DNA of 64,000 bases, taken from the NCBI RefSeq assembly GCF_041734735.1, contig NC_134901.1:17973802-18037801 (forward strand). The letters run 5' to 3'. This stretch comes from Babylonia areolata. Lineage: Eukaryota > Mollusca > Gastropoda > Neogastropoda > Buccinidae. Numbering within the stretch: the first letter of the stretch is position 1; every line of letters starts with the position of its first letter. This document shows positions 17,177 through 30,719 of this stretch, piece by piece. Below the pieces are notes generated by a model, which saw only the letters and a list, made by a program, of their open reading frames with translations, was not told the DNA's origin and did no database searches. The position numbers and the translations under genes are program-made.

Positions 17177-19354
17177 GACATGTCCATTTTTCGTCAATTT
17201 TGCAGGCCGCGACCTGGAAAAATAGCGCCTTATGTCAAATGCGGATATCTCGGAACTGAGTTGACGCAAGTCTTTTTATGTGGTATTTTTGGAATTGGGA
17301 GGTCAAAAACTATACAAAAAGGTATGCTACACATGTTATCCCGACATGTCCATTTTTCGTCAATTTTGCAGACTGCGACCTGGAATAATAGCACCGAATT
17401 TCAAATGCGGATATCTCGCAGCTAAGTTGACGCAAGTCTTTTTATGTGGTATTTTTGGACTCTGGAGGTCAAAAACTATACAGAAAGATGTGCTACACAT
17501 GTTATCCCGACATGTCCATTTTTCGTCAATTTAGCAGGACGCGACCTGGAAAAATAGCACCTGAGTTCAAATGCGGATATCTCGGAACTGAGTTGACGCA
17601 AGTCTTTTTATGTGGTATTTTTGGACTCGGGCGGTCAAAAACTATACAGAAAGATGTGCTACACATCTCATCCCGACATGCCCATTTTTCGTCAATTTTG
17701 CAGGCCGCGACCTGGAAAATTGGTGCCTCAGTTCAAATGCGGATATCACGGAACTGAGTTGACGCAAGTCTTTTTGTGTGGTATTTTTGGACTCGGGAGG
17801 TCAAAAGCTATCCAGAAAGATGTGCTAGACATGTCTTCCCGACATGTCCATCTTTCGTCAATTTTGCAGGCAGCGACCTGGAAAAATAGTTCAAAATTAT
17901 GCGGATATCTCGGAACTGAGTAGATGCAAGTCTTTTTATGTGGTATTTTTGGACTCGGGCGGTCAAAAACTATACAGAAAGATGTGCTACACATCTTATC
18001 CCGACATGTCCATTTTTCGTCAATTTTGGAGGCCGCGACCTGGAAAAATAGTACCAAATATCAAATGCGGATATCACGGAACTGAGTTGACGCAAGTCTT
18101 TTTATGTGGTATTTTTGGACTCGGGAGGTCAAAAACTATACAGAAAGATGTGCTACACATGTTATCCCGACATGTCTATTTTTCGTCAATTTTGCAGGCC
18201 CCGACTTTGAAAAAAAGCTCCTTATTTCAAATGCGGATATCTCGGAACTGAATTGACGCAAGTCTTTTTATGTGGTATTTTTGGGCTCGGGAGGTCAAAA
18301 ACTATACAGAAAGATGTGCTACACATGTTATCCCGACATATCCATTTTTCGTCAATTTTGCAGACCGCAACATGGAATAATAGCGCCTAAATTCAAATGC
18401 GGATATCTAGCAACTGAGTTGACGCAAGTCTTTTTATGTGGTATTTTTGGACTCTGGAGGCCTAAAACTATACAGAAAGATGTGCTACACATGTCCTCCC
18501 GACAGGTCCGTTTTTCGTCAATTTTGCAGGCCGCGACCTGGAAAATTGGTGCCTCAGTTCAAATAGGGATATCTCGGAACGGAGTTGACGCAAGTCTTTT
18601 TATGTGGTATTTTTGGACTCGGGCGGTCAAAAACTATACGGAAAGATGTGATACACATGTTATCCCGATATGTCCATTTTTCGTCAATTTTGCAGACCGC
18701 GACCTGGAAAAATAGCGCCTAATTTCAATGCGGTTATCTCGCAACTGAGTTGACGGAAGTCTTTTTATGTGGTATTTTTGGACTCTGGAGGTCAAAAACT
18801 ATACAGAAAGATGTGCTACACATGTTATCCCGACATGTCCATTTTTCGTCAATTTTGCAGGCCACTATCTGGAAAAATAGTACCAAATATCAAATGCGGA
18901 TATCACGGAACTGAGTTGACGCAAGTCTTTTTATGTGGTATTTTTGGACTCGGGAGGTCAAAAACTATCCAGAAAGATGTGCTAGACATGTCCTCCCGAA
19001 ATGTCCATCTTTCGTCCATTTGGAGGCCGCGACGTGGAAAAATAGTTCAAAATTATGCGGATATCTCGGAACTGAGTAGACACAAGTCTTTTTATATGGT
19101 ATTTTTGGACTCTGGAGGTCAAAAACTATACAGAAAGATGTGGTACACATGTCCTCCCGACATGTCCATTTTTCGTCAATTTTGCAGGCCGCGACCTGGA
19201 AAAATAGTACCAAATATCAAATGCAGATATCACGGAACTGAGTTGACGCAACTCTTTTTATGTGGTATTTTTGGACTCTGGAGGTCAAAAACTATACAGA
19301 AAGATGTGCTACACATGTTATCCCGACATGTCCATTTTTCGTCAATTTTGCAGG
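17177..19354 (+). repeat. satellite block A, copy 2
   Basis: Second copy of the 14,535-16,712 block. It is separated from copy 1 by about 465 bp of satellite that itself resembles 16,320-16,570. Confidence 0.85.
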
Positions 19355-22223
19355 ACGCGACCTGGAAAAATAGCACCTGAGTTCAAATGCGGATATCTCG
19401 GAACTGAGTTGACGAAAGTCTTTTTATGTGGTATTTTTGGACTCGGGAGGTCAAAAACCATACAGAAAGATGTGCTACACATGTTATCCCGACATGTCTA
19501 TTTTTCGTCAATTTTGCAGGCCGCGACTTTGAAAAATAGCGCCTTATTTCAAATGCGGATATCCCGGAACTGAGTTGACGCAAGTCTTTTTATGTGGTAT
19601 TTTTGGACTCGGGAGGTGAAAAACTATACAGAAAGATGTGCTACACATGTACTCCCGACAGGACCATTTTTCGTCAATTTTACAGGCCGCGACCTGAAAA
19701 AATAGTACGAAATTTCGAATGCCCATATCTCGGAGCTGAGTTGACGCAAATCTTTTTATGTGGTATTTTTGGACTCTGGAGGTCAAAAACTGTACAGAAA
19801 GATGTGTTACACATGTTATCCCGACATGTCCATTTTTCGTCAATTTTGCAGGCTGCGACCTGGAAAAATGGCGCCCAATTTCAAATGCGGATATCTCGCA
19901 ACTGAGTTGACGCAAGTCTTTTTATGTGGCATTTTTTGACTCGGGAGGTAAAAAACTATACAGAAAGATGTGCTACACATGTCCTCCCGACAGGTCCATT
20001 TTTCGTCAATTTTTCAGGCCGCGACCTGGAAAAATAGTACCAAATTTGAAATGCAGATATCACGGAGCTGAGTTGACGCAAATCTTTTTATATGGTATTT
20101 TTGGACTCTGAAGGTCAAAAACTATACAGAAAGATGTGCTACACATGTTATCCTGACATGTCCATTTTTCGTCAATTTTGCAGGCTGCGACCTCGAAAAA
20201 TAGTGTCTAATTTCAAAAGCAGATATCTCGGAACTCAGTTGACGCAAGTCGTTTTAAGTGGTATTTTTGGACTCGGGAGGTCAAAAACTATACAGAAAGG
20301 TGTGCTACACATGTTATCCCGACATGTCCATTTTTGGTCAATTTTGCAGACCGCGACCTGAAAAAATAGCGCCGAATTTCAAATGCGGATATCTCGCAGC
20401 TGAGTTGACGGAAAGCTTTTTATGTGGTATTTTTGGACTCTGGAGGTCGAAAACTATACGGAAAGATGTGCTACACATGTTATCCCGACATGTACATTTT
20501 TCGTCAATTTTGCAGGCTGTGACCTACAAAAATAGCACCTTATTTCAAATGCGGATATCTCGGAACTGAGTTGACGCAAGTCTTTTTATGTGGTATTTTT
20601 GGACTCTGAAGGTCAAAAACTATACAGAAAGATGTGCTGCACATGTTATCCTGACATGTCCATTTTTCGTCAATTTTGCAGGCTGCGACCTCGAAAAATA
20701 GTGTCTAATTTCAAATGCGGATATCTCGCAGCTGAGTTGACGGAAGTCTTTTTATGTGGTATTTTTGGACTCTGGAGGTCGAAAACTATACGGAAAGATG
20801 TGCTACACATGTTATCCCCACATGTCCATTTTTCGTCAATTTTGCAGGCTGCGACCTGGAAAAATAACATCTTATTTCAAATGTGGATATCGCGGAACTG
20901 AGTTGACGGAAGTCTTTTTATGTGGTATTTTTGGACTCAGGAGGTCAAAAACTATACAGAAAGATGTGCTGGACATGTTATCCCGACATGTCTATTTTTC
21001 GTCAATTTTGCAGGCCGCGACTTTGAAAAATAGCGCCTTATTTCAAATGCGGATATCTCGGAACTGATTTGACGCAAGTCTTTTTATGTGGTGTTTTTGG
21101 ACTCTGGAGGTCGAAAACTATATGGAAAGATGTGCTACACATGTTATCCCGACATGTCCATTTTTCGTCAATTTTGCAGGCTGCGACCTGGAAAAATAAC
21201 ATCTTATTTCAAATGTGGATATCGCGGAACTGAGTTGACGCAAGTCTTTTTATGTGGTATTTTTGGACTCGGGCTGTCAAAAACTATACAGAAAGATGTG
21301 CTACACATGTTATCCCGACATGTCCATTTTTCGTCAATTTTGGAGGCCGCAACCTGGAAAAATAGTACCAAATATCAAATGCGGATATCACGGAACTGAG
21401 TTGATGCAAGTCTTTTTATGTGGTATTTTTGGACTCGGGAGGTCAAAAGCTATCCAGAAAGATGTGCTAGACATGTCTTCCCGACATGTCCATCTTTCAT
21501 CAATTTTGCAGGCAGCGACCTGGAAAATAGTTCAAAATTATGCGGATATCTCGGAACTGAGTAGACGCAAGTCTTTTTATATGGTATTTTTGGACTCGGG
21601 AGGTCAAAAACTATACAGAAAGATGTGCTACACATGTTATCCCCACATGTCCATTTTTCGTCAATTTTGTAGGCCGCGACCTGGAAAAATAGCGCCTTAT
21701 TTCAAATGCGGATATCTCCGAACTGAGTTGACGCAAGTCTTTTTATGTGGTATTTTTGGAATTGGGAGGTCAAAAACTATACAGAAAGATGTGGTACACA
21801 TGTTATCCCGATATGTCCATTTTTCGTCAATTTTGCAGACCGCGACCTGGAATAATAGCGCCTAATTTCAATGCGGTTATCTCGCAACTGAGTTGACGGA
21901 AGTCTTTTTATGTGGTATTTTTGGACTCTGGAGGTCGAAAACTATACAGACAGATGTGCTACACATGTCATCCCGACATGTCCATTTTTCGTCAATTTTG
22001 CAGGCCGCGACCTGGAAAAATATTTCCTAATTTCAAATGCGGATATCTGGGAACTGAGTTGACGCAAGTCTTTTTATATGGTATTTTTGGACTCTGGAGG
22101 TCAAAAACTATACAGAAAGATGTGCTACACATGTTATCCCGACATGTCCATTTTTCGTCAATTTTGCAGGACGCGATCTGGAAAATTGGTGCCTCAGTTC
22201 AAATGCGGATATCTCAGAACTGA
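19262..22223 (+). repeat. satellite block B, copy 1
   Basis: About 3 kb related in order to 22,741-25,830, with the offset stepping 3,479, 3,147, 3,313, 2,981, about 3,142, 3,473. The steps are close to whole monomers, as expected from unequal exchange. The start overlaps the end of block A copy 2. Confidence 0.75.
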
Positions 22224-22740
22224 GTTGACGCAAGTCTTTTTATGTGGTATTTTTGGACTCGGGAGGTCAAAAAACTATCCAGAAAGATGTGCTAGACATG
22301 TCCTCCCGACATGTCCATCTTTCGTCCATTTTGCAGGCCGCGACGTGGAAAAATAGTTCAAAATTATATACGGATATCTCGGAACTGATTAGACACAAGT
22401 CTTTTTATATGGTATTTTTGGACTCGGGAGGTCAAAAACTATACAGAAAGATGTGCTACACATGTCCTCCAGACATGTCCATTTTTCGTCAATTTTGCAG
22501 GCCGCGACCTGGAAAAATAGTACCAAATATCAAATGCGGATATCACGGAACTGAGTTGACGCAACTCTTTTTATGTGGTATTTTGGGACTCGGGAGGTCA
22601 AAAACTATACAGAAAGATGTGCTACACATGTCCTCCCGACATGTCCATTTTTCGTCAATTTTGCAGGCCGCGACCTGGAAAAATAGTACCAAATATCAAA
22701 TGCAGATATCACGGAACTGAGTTCACGCAACTCTTTTTAT

Positions 22741-25700
22741 GTGGTATTTTTGGACTCTGGAGGTCAAAAACTATACAGAAAGATGTGCTACACATGTTAT
22801 CCCGACATGTCCATTTTTCGTCAATTTTGCAGGACGCGACCTGGAAAAATAGCACCTGAGTTCAAATGCGGATATCTCGGAACTGAGTTGACGCAAGTCT
22901 TTTTATGTGGTATTTTTGGACTCGGGAGGTCAAAAACCATACAGAAAGATGTGCTACACATGTTATCCCGACATGTCTATTTTTCGTGAATTTTGCAGGC
23001 CGCGACTTTGAAAAATAGCGCCTTATTTCAAATGCGGATATCTCGGAACTGAGTTGACGCAAGTCTTTTTATGTGGCATTTTTGGACTCGGGAGGTAAAA
23101 AACTATACAGAAAGATGTGCTACACATGTCCTCCCGACAGGTCCATTTTTCGTCAATTTTTCAGGCCGCACCCTGGAAAAATAGTACCAAATTTGAAATG
23201 CAGATATCTCGGAGCTGAGTTGACGCAAATCTTTTTATATGGTATTTTTGGACTCTGAAGGTCAAAAACTATACAGAAAGATGTGCTACACATGTTATCC
23301 TGACATGTCCATTTTTCGTCAATTTTGCAGGCTGCGACCTCGAAAAATAGTGTCTAATTTCAAAAGCAGATATCTCGGAACTCAGTTGACGCAAGTCGTT
23401 TTAAGTGGTATTTTTGGACTCGGGAGGTCAAAAACTATACAGAAAGATGTGCTACACATGTTATCCCGACATGTCCATTTTTGGTCAATTTTGCAGACCG
23501 CGACCTGAAAAAATAGCGCCGAATCTCAAATGCGGATATCTCGCAGCTGAGTTGACGGAAAGCTTTTTATGTGGTATTTTTGGACTCTGGAGGTCGAAAA
23601 CTATACGGAAAGATGTGCTACACATGTTATCCCGACATGTCCAATTTTCGTCAATTTTGCAGGCTGTGACCTGGAAAAATAGCACCTTATTTCAAATGTG
23701 GATATCTCAGAACTGAGTTGACACAAGTCTTTTTATGTGCTATTTTTGGACTCTGGAGGTCAAAAACTATACAGAAAGATGTGCTACACATGTTATCCCG
23801 ACATGTCCATTTTTCGTCAATTTTGCAGGCCGCCACCAGGAAAATTTATGCCTCAGTTCAAATACAGATATCTCGGAACGGAGTTGACGCAAGTCGTTTT
23901 AATTGGTATTTTTGGACTCGGGAGGTCAAAAACTATACAGAAAGGTGTGCTACACATGTTATCCCGACATGTCCATTTTTGGTCAATTTTGCAGACCGCG
24001 ACCTGAAATAATGGCGCCGAATTTCAAATGCGGATATCTCGCAGCTGAGTTGACGGAAGTCTTTTTATGTGGTATTTTTGGACTCTGGAGGTCGAAAACT
24101 ATACGGAAAGATGTGCTACACATGTTATCCCCACATGTCCATTTTTCGTCAATTTTGCAGGCTGCGACCTGGAAAAATAACATCTTATTTCAAATGTGGA
24201 TATCGCGGAACTGAGTTGACGCAAGTCTTTTTATGTGGTATTTTTGGACTCAGGCTGTCAAAAACTATACAGAAAGATGTGCTACACATGTTATCCCGAC
24301 ATGTCCATTTTTCGTCAATTTTGGAGGCCGCAACCTGGAAAAATAGTACCAAATATCAAATGCGGATATCACGGAACTGAGTTGATGCAAGTCTTTTTAT
24401 GTGGTATTTTTGGACTCGGGAGGTCAAAAGCTGTGCAGAAAGATGTGCTAGACATGTCTTCCGGACATGTCCATCTTTCGTCAATTTTGCAGGCAGCGAC
24501 CTGGAAAATAGTTCAAAATTATCCGGATATCTCGGAACTGAGTAGACGCAAGTCTTTTTATATGGTATTTTTGGACTCGGGAGGTCAAAAACTATACAGA
24601 AAGATGTGCTACACATGTTATCCCCACATGTCCATCTTTCGTCAATTTTGCAGGCAGCGACCTGGAAAATAGTTCAAAATTATGCGGATATCTCGGAACT
24701 GAGTAGACGCAAGTCTTTTTATATGGTATTTTTGGACTCGGGAGGTCAAAAACTATACAGAAAGATGTGCTACACATGTTATCCCCACATGTCCATTTTT
24801 CGTCAATTTTGTAGGCCGCGACCTGGAAAAATAGCGCCTTATTTCAAATGCGGATATCTCCGAACTGAGTTGACGCAAGTCTTTTTATGTGGTATTTTTG
24901 GAATTGGGAGGTCAAAAAGTATACAGAAAGATGTGGTACACATGTTATCCCGATATGTCCATTTTTCGTCAATTTTTGCAGACCGCGACCTGGAATAATA
25001 GCGCCTAATTTCAATGCGGTTATCTCGCAACTGAGTTGACGGAAGTCTTTTTATGTGGTATTTTTGGACTCTGGAGGTCAAAAACTATACAGAAAGATGT
25101 GCTACACATGTCATCCCGACATGTCCATTTTTCGTCAATTTTGCAGGCCGCGACTGGAAAAATAGCACGTTATTTCAAATGCGGATATCTCGGAACTGAG
25201 TTGACGCAAGTCTTTTTATGTGGTATTTTTGGACTTGGGAGGTCAAAAACTATACAGAAAGATGTGCTACACATGTTATCCCGACATATCCATTTTTCGT
25301 CAATTTTGCAGACCGCGACCTGGAATAATAGCGCCTAATTTCAATGCGGTTATCTCGCAACTGAGTTGACGGAAGTCTTTTTATGTGGTATTTTTGGACT
25401 CTGGAGGTCAAAAACTATACAGAAAGATGTGCTACACATGTCATCCCGACATGTCCATTTTTCGTCAATTTTGCAGGCCGCGACCTGGAAAAATATTGCC
25501 TAATTTCAAATGCGGATATCTGGGAACTGAGTTGACGCAAGTCTTTTTATATGGTATTTTTCGACTCTGGAGGTCAAAAACTATACAGAAAGATGTGCTA
25601 CACACGTTATCCCGACATGTCCATTTTTCCTCAATTTTGCAGGCCGCGATCTGGAAAAATATTGCCTCAGTTCAAATGCGGATATCTCAGAACGGAGTTG

Positions 25701-25828
25701 ACGCAAGTCTTTTTATGTGGTATTTTTGGACTCTGGAGGTCAAAAACTATACAGAAAGATATGCTAGACATGGTATCCCGACATGTCCATTTTTCGTCAA
25801 TTTTGCAGGCCGCGACCTGGAAAAATAG
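22741..25828 (+). repeat. satellite block B, copy 2
   Basis: Homologous to block B copy 1. It lacks two monomers present at 19,594-19,925 and has an extra single-monomer duplication near 24,480-24,805. Confidence 0.75.
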
Positions 25829-28800
25829 TACCAAATATCAAATGCGGATATCATGGAACTCAGTTGACGCAAGTCTTTTTATGTCGTATTTTTGGACTCG
25901 GGAGGTCAAAAACTATCCAGAAAGGTGTGCTAGACATGTCCTGCCGACATGTCCATCTTTCGTCCATTTTGCAGGCCGCGACGTGGAAAAATACTTCAAA
26001 ATTATGCGGATATCTCGGAACTGAGTAGACACAAGTCTTTTTATATGGTATTTTTGGACTCGGGAGGTCAAAAACTATACAGAAAGATGTGCTACACATG
26101 TCCTCCCGACATGTCCATTTTTCGTCAATTTTGCAGGCCGTGACCTGGAAAAATTGTACCAAATATCAAATGCGGATATCAGGGAACTGAGTTGACGCAA
26201 CTCTTTTTATGTGGTATTTTGGGACTCTGGAGGTCAAAAACAATCCAGAAAGATGTGCTACACATGTTCTCCCCACATGTCCATTTTTCGTCAATTTGGA
26301 GGCTGCGACCTGGAAAAATAGCGTCCTATTTCAAATGCGGATATCTCGGAACTGAGTTGACGCAAGTCTTTTTATATGGTATTTTTGGAATTGGGAGGTC
26401 AAAAACTATACAGAAAGATGTGCTACACATGTCCTCCCGACAGGTCCATTTTTCGTCAATTTTGCAGGAAAAATAGCGTCTAATTTCAAAAGCAGACATC
26501 TCGGAACTCAGTTGAAGCAAGTCTTTCTATGTGGTATTTTTGGACTCTGGAGGTCAAAAACTATACAGAAAGATGTGCTACACATGTTATCCCGACATGT
26601 CCATTTTTGGTCAATTTTGCAGACCGCGACCTGGAATAATAGCACCTAATTTCAAATGCGGATATTTCGCAGCTGACTTGACGCAAGTCTTTTTATGTGG
26701 TATTTTGGGACTCTGGAGGTCAAAAACTATACAGAAAGATGTGCTACACATGTTATCCCGACATGTCCATTTTTCGTCAATTTTGCTGGCTGTGACCTGG
26801 AAAAATAGCACCTTATTTCAAATGTGGATATCTCGGAACTGAGTTGACGCAAGTCTTTTTATGTGCTATTTTTGGACTCTGGAGGTCAAAAACTATACAG
26901 AAAGATGTGCTACACATGTCCATTTTTCGTCAATTTTGCAGGCCGCAACCTGGAAAATTTGTGCCTCAGTTCAAATACAGATATCTCGGAACGGAGTTGA
27001 CGCAAGTCTTTTTATGTGGTATTTTTGGACTCGGGAGGTCAAAAACTATACGGAAAGATGTGCTACACATGTCCTCCCGACATGTCCATTTTTCGTCAAT
27101 TTTGCAGGCCACGACCTGGAAAAATATTGCCTAATTTCAAATGCGGATATCTGGGAACTGAGTTGACGCAAGTCTTTTTATGTGCTATTTTTGGACTCTG
27201 GAGGTCAAAAACTATACGGATAGATGTGCTACACATGTCCTCCCGACATGTCCATTTTTCATCAATTTTGCAGGCTGCGACCTGGAAAATTGGTGCCTCA
27301 GTTCAAATGCGGATATCTCGAAACGGAGTTGACGCAAGTCTTTTTATGTGGTATTTTTGGACTCGGGCGGTCAAAAACTATACAGAAAGATGTGCTACAC
27401 ATCTTATCCCGACTTGTCCATTTCACGTCAATTTTGGACGCCGCGACCTTGAAAAATAGTACCAAATATCAAATGCGGATATCACGGAACTGACTTGACG
27501 CAAGTCTTTTTATGTGGTATTTTTGGACTCGGGAGGTCAAAAGCTATCCAGAAAGATGTGTTACACATGTTATCCCGACATATCCATTATTCGTCAATTT
27601 TGCAGACTGCAACCTGGAATAATAGCGCCTAAATTCAAATGCGGATATGTCGCAACTGAGTTGACGCAAGTCTTTTTATGTGGTATTTTTGGACTCGATA
27701 GGTCAAAAACTATACAGAAAGATGTGCTACACATGTCCTCCCGACAGGTCCGTTTTTCGGCATTTTTGCAGGCCACGACCTGGAAAAATAGTACCAAATT
27801 TGAAATGTGGATATCTCGGAGCTGAGTTGACGCAAGTCTTTTTATGTGGTATTTTTGGACTTGGGAGGTAAAAAAACTATACAGAAAGATGTGCTACACA
27901 TGTACTCCCGACATGTCCATTTTTCGTCAATTTTACAGGCCGCGATCTGAAGAAATAGTACCAAATTTCAAATGCCCATATCTCGGAGCTGAGTTGACGC
28001 AAATCTTTTTATGTGGTATTTTTGGACTCTGGAGGTCAAAAACTATACAGAAAGATGTGCTACACATGTCCTCCCGACAGGTCCATTTTTCGTCAATTTT
28101 GCAGGCCGCGACCTGGAAAAAAGTATGAAATTTTCAATGCGGATATCTCGGAACTGAGTTGACGCAAATCTTTTTATGTGGTATTTTTAGACTCTGGGGG
28201 TCAAAAACTATACAGAAAGATGTGCTACACATGTTATCCCGACATGTACATTTTTCGCCACTTTCGCAGGCCGCGACCTGAAAAAATAATGTCTAATTTC
28301 AAATGCTGATATCTCGGAACTGAGTTGACGCAAATCTTTTTATGTGGTGTTTTTGGACTCTGGAGGTCACAAACTATACAGAAAGATGTGCTACACATGT
28401 TATCCCGACATGTCCATTTTTCGCCAATTTTGCAGGTCGCGACCTGAAAAAATAGCGTCTAAGTTCAAATACGGATATCTCGGAACTGAGTTGACGCAAG
28501 TCTTTTTATGTGGTATTTTTGGACTCGGGAGGTCAAAAACTATACAGAAAGATGTGCTGCACATGTCCTCCCGACAGGTCCATTTTTCGTCAATTTTGCA
28601 GGCCGCGACCTGGAAAAATAGTACGAAATTTTAAATTCGGATTTCTTGGAACTGAGTTGACGCAAGTCTTTTTATGTGGTATTTTTGGACTCGGGAGGTC
28701 AAAAACTATACAAAAAGATGTGCTACACATGTTATCCCGACATGTCATTTTTCGTCAATTTTGCAGGCCGCGACCTGGAAAAATAGCGCCTTATTTCAAA

Positions 28801-29690
28801 TGTGGATATCTCGGAACTGAGTTGACGCAAATCTTTTTATGTGGTGTTTTGGGACTCTGGAGATCACAAACTATACAGAAAGATGTGCTACACATGTTAT
28901 CCCGACATTTCCATTTTTCGCCAATTTTACAGGCCGCGACCTGAAAAAATAGCGTCTAACTTCAAATACGGATATCTCGGAACTGAGTTGACGCAAGTCT
29001 TTTTATGTGGTATTTTTGGACTCGGGAGGTCACTAACTATACAGAAAGATGTCCTCCACATGTCCTCCCGACAGGTCCATTTTTCGTCAATTTTGCAGAC
29101 TGCGACCTGGAAAAATAGTACGAAATTTTAAATGCGGATATCTCGGAACTGAGTTGACGCAAATCTTTTTATGTGGTATTTTTAGACTCTGGGGGTCAAA
29201 AACTAAACAGAAAGATGTGCTACACATATTATCCCGACATGTCCATTTTTCGTGAATTTTGCAAGGCCGCGACGTGGAAAAATAATGTCTAATTTCAAAT
29301 GCGGATATCTCGGAACTGAGTTGACGCAAGTCTTTTTATGTGGTATTTTTGGACTCGGGAGGTCAAAAACTATACAGAAAGATGTGCTACACATGTCCTC
29401 CCCAGAGGTCCATTTTTCGTCAATTTTGCAGGCCACGACCTGGAAAAAAAGTACGAAATTTTAAATTCGGATATCTCGGAACTCAGTTGACGCAAATCTT
29501 TTTATGTGGTATTTTTGGAATCTGGAGGTCACAAACTATACAGAAAGATGTGCTACACATGTTATCCCGACATGTCCATTTTTCGCCAATTTCGGAGGCC
29601 GCGACCTGAAAAAATAGCGTCCAACTTCAAATACGGATATCTCGGAACTGAGTTGATGGAAGTCTTTTTATGTGGCATTTTTGGACTCGG
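25829..29690 (+). repeat. satellite, diverged monomers with multi-monomer periodicity
   Basis: Mixed monomer types. Near-copies at about 28,344, 28,841 and 29,506 (offsets 497 and 665) suggest three- and four-monomer units. Two short deletions are visible: 13 bp between ACATGT copies at about 26,913, and 11 bp at about 26,468 (GCAGGAAAAATAG). Confidence 0.75.
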
Positions 29691-30670
29691 GAGGTTACAA
29701 ACTATACAGAAAGATGTCCTCCATATGTCCTCCGACATGGTCCATTTTTTCGTCAATTTTGCAGACGCGACCTGGAAAAATAGTACGAAATTTTAAATGC
29801 GGATTTCTCGGAACTGAGTTGACGCAAATCTTTTTATGTGGTATTTTTAGACTCTGGGGGTCAAAAACTATACAGAAAGATGTGCTACACATGTTATCCC
29901 GACATGTCCATTTTTCGTGATTTTTGCAAGGCCGCGACGTGGAAAAATAATGTCTAATTTCAAATGCGGATATCTCGGAACTGAGTTGACGCAAGTCTTT
30001 TTATGTGGTATTTTTTGCACTCGGGAGGTCAAAAACTATACAGAAAGATGTGCTACACATGTCCTCCCGGAGTCCATTTTTCGTCAATTTTGCAGGCCAG
30101 CGGACCTGGAAAATAAAGTACTAATTTAAATGCGGATATCTCGGAACTCAGTTGACGCAAAGTCTTTTTTGTGGTATTTTTGGAATCTGGAGGTCACAAA
30201 CTATACAGAAAGATGTGCTACACATGTTATCCCGACATGTCCATTTTTCGTCCAATTTCGGAGGCCGCGACCTGGAAAAAATAGCGTCCATCTTCAAAAT
30301 AGCGGATATCTCGGAACTGAGTTGACGCAAGTCTTTTTATGTGGTATTTTTGGACTCGGGGGTTCAAAAACTATACAGAAAGATGTGCTACACATGTCTA
30401 TCCGACATGTCCATTTTTCGTCAATTTTGCAGGCCGCGACCTGGAAAAATAGCGCCTTATTTTAAATGCGGAGTATCTCGGAACTGAGTTGACGGCAAGT
30501 CTTTTTATGTGGTATTTTTAGACTCTGGAGGTCAAAAACTATACAGAAAGATGTGCTACACATGTTATCCCGACATGTCCATTTTTTCGTCAATTTTGCA
30601 GCGCGACCTGGAAAAATAGCACCTTATTTCAAATGCGGATATCTCGGAACTGAGTTGATGCAAGTCTTTT
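29690..30670 (+). repeat. satellite transition zone with dense small indels
   Basis: Several monomers carry one- or two-base insertions and losses not shared with any other monomer, such as CCAGCGGACCTGG, GGAGTATCTCGG, GACGGCAAGTC and GCAGCGCGACC. They cluster where the left arm meets the homogenised core. Consensus error is as likely as biology. Confidence 0.7.
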
Positions 30671-30719
30671 TATGTGTTATTTTTTAACTCGGGAGGTGAA
30701 AAACTATACAGAAAGATGT

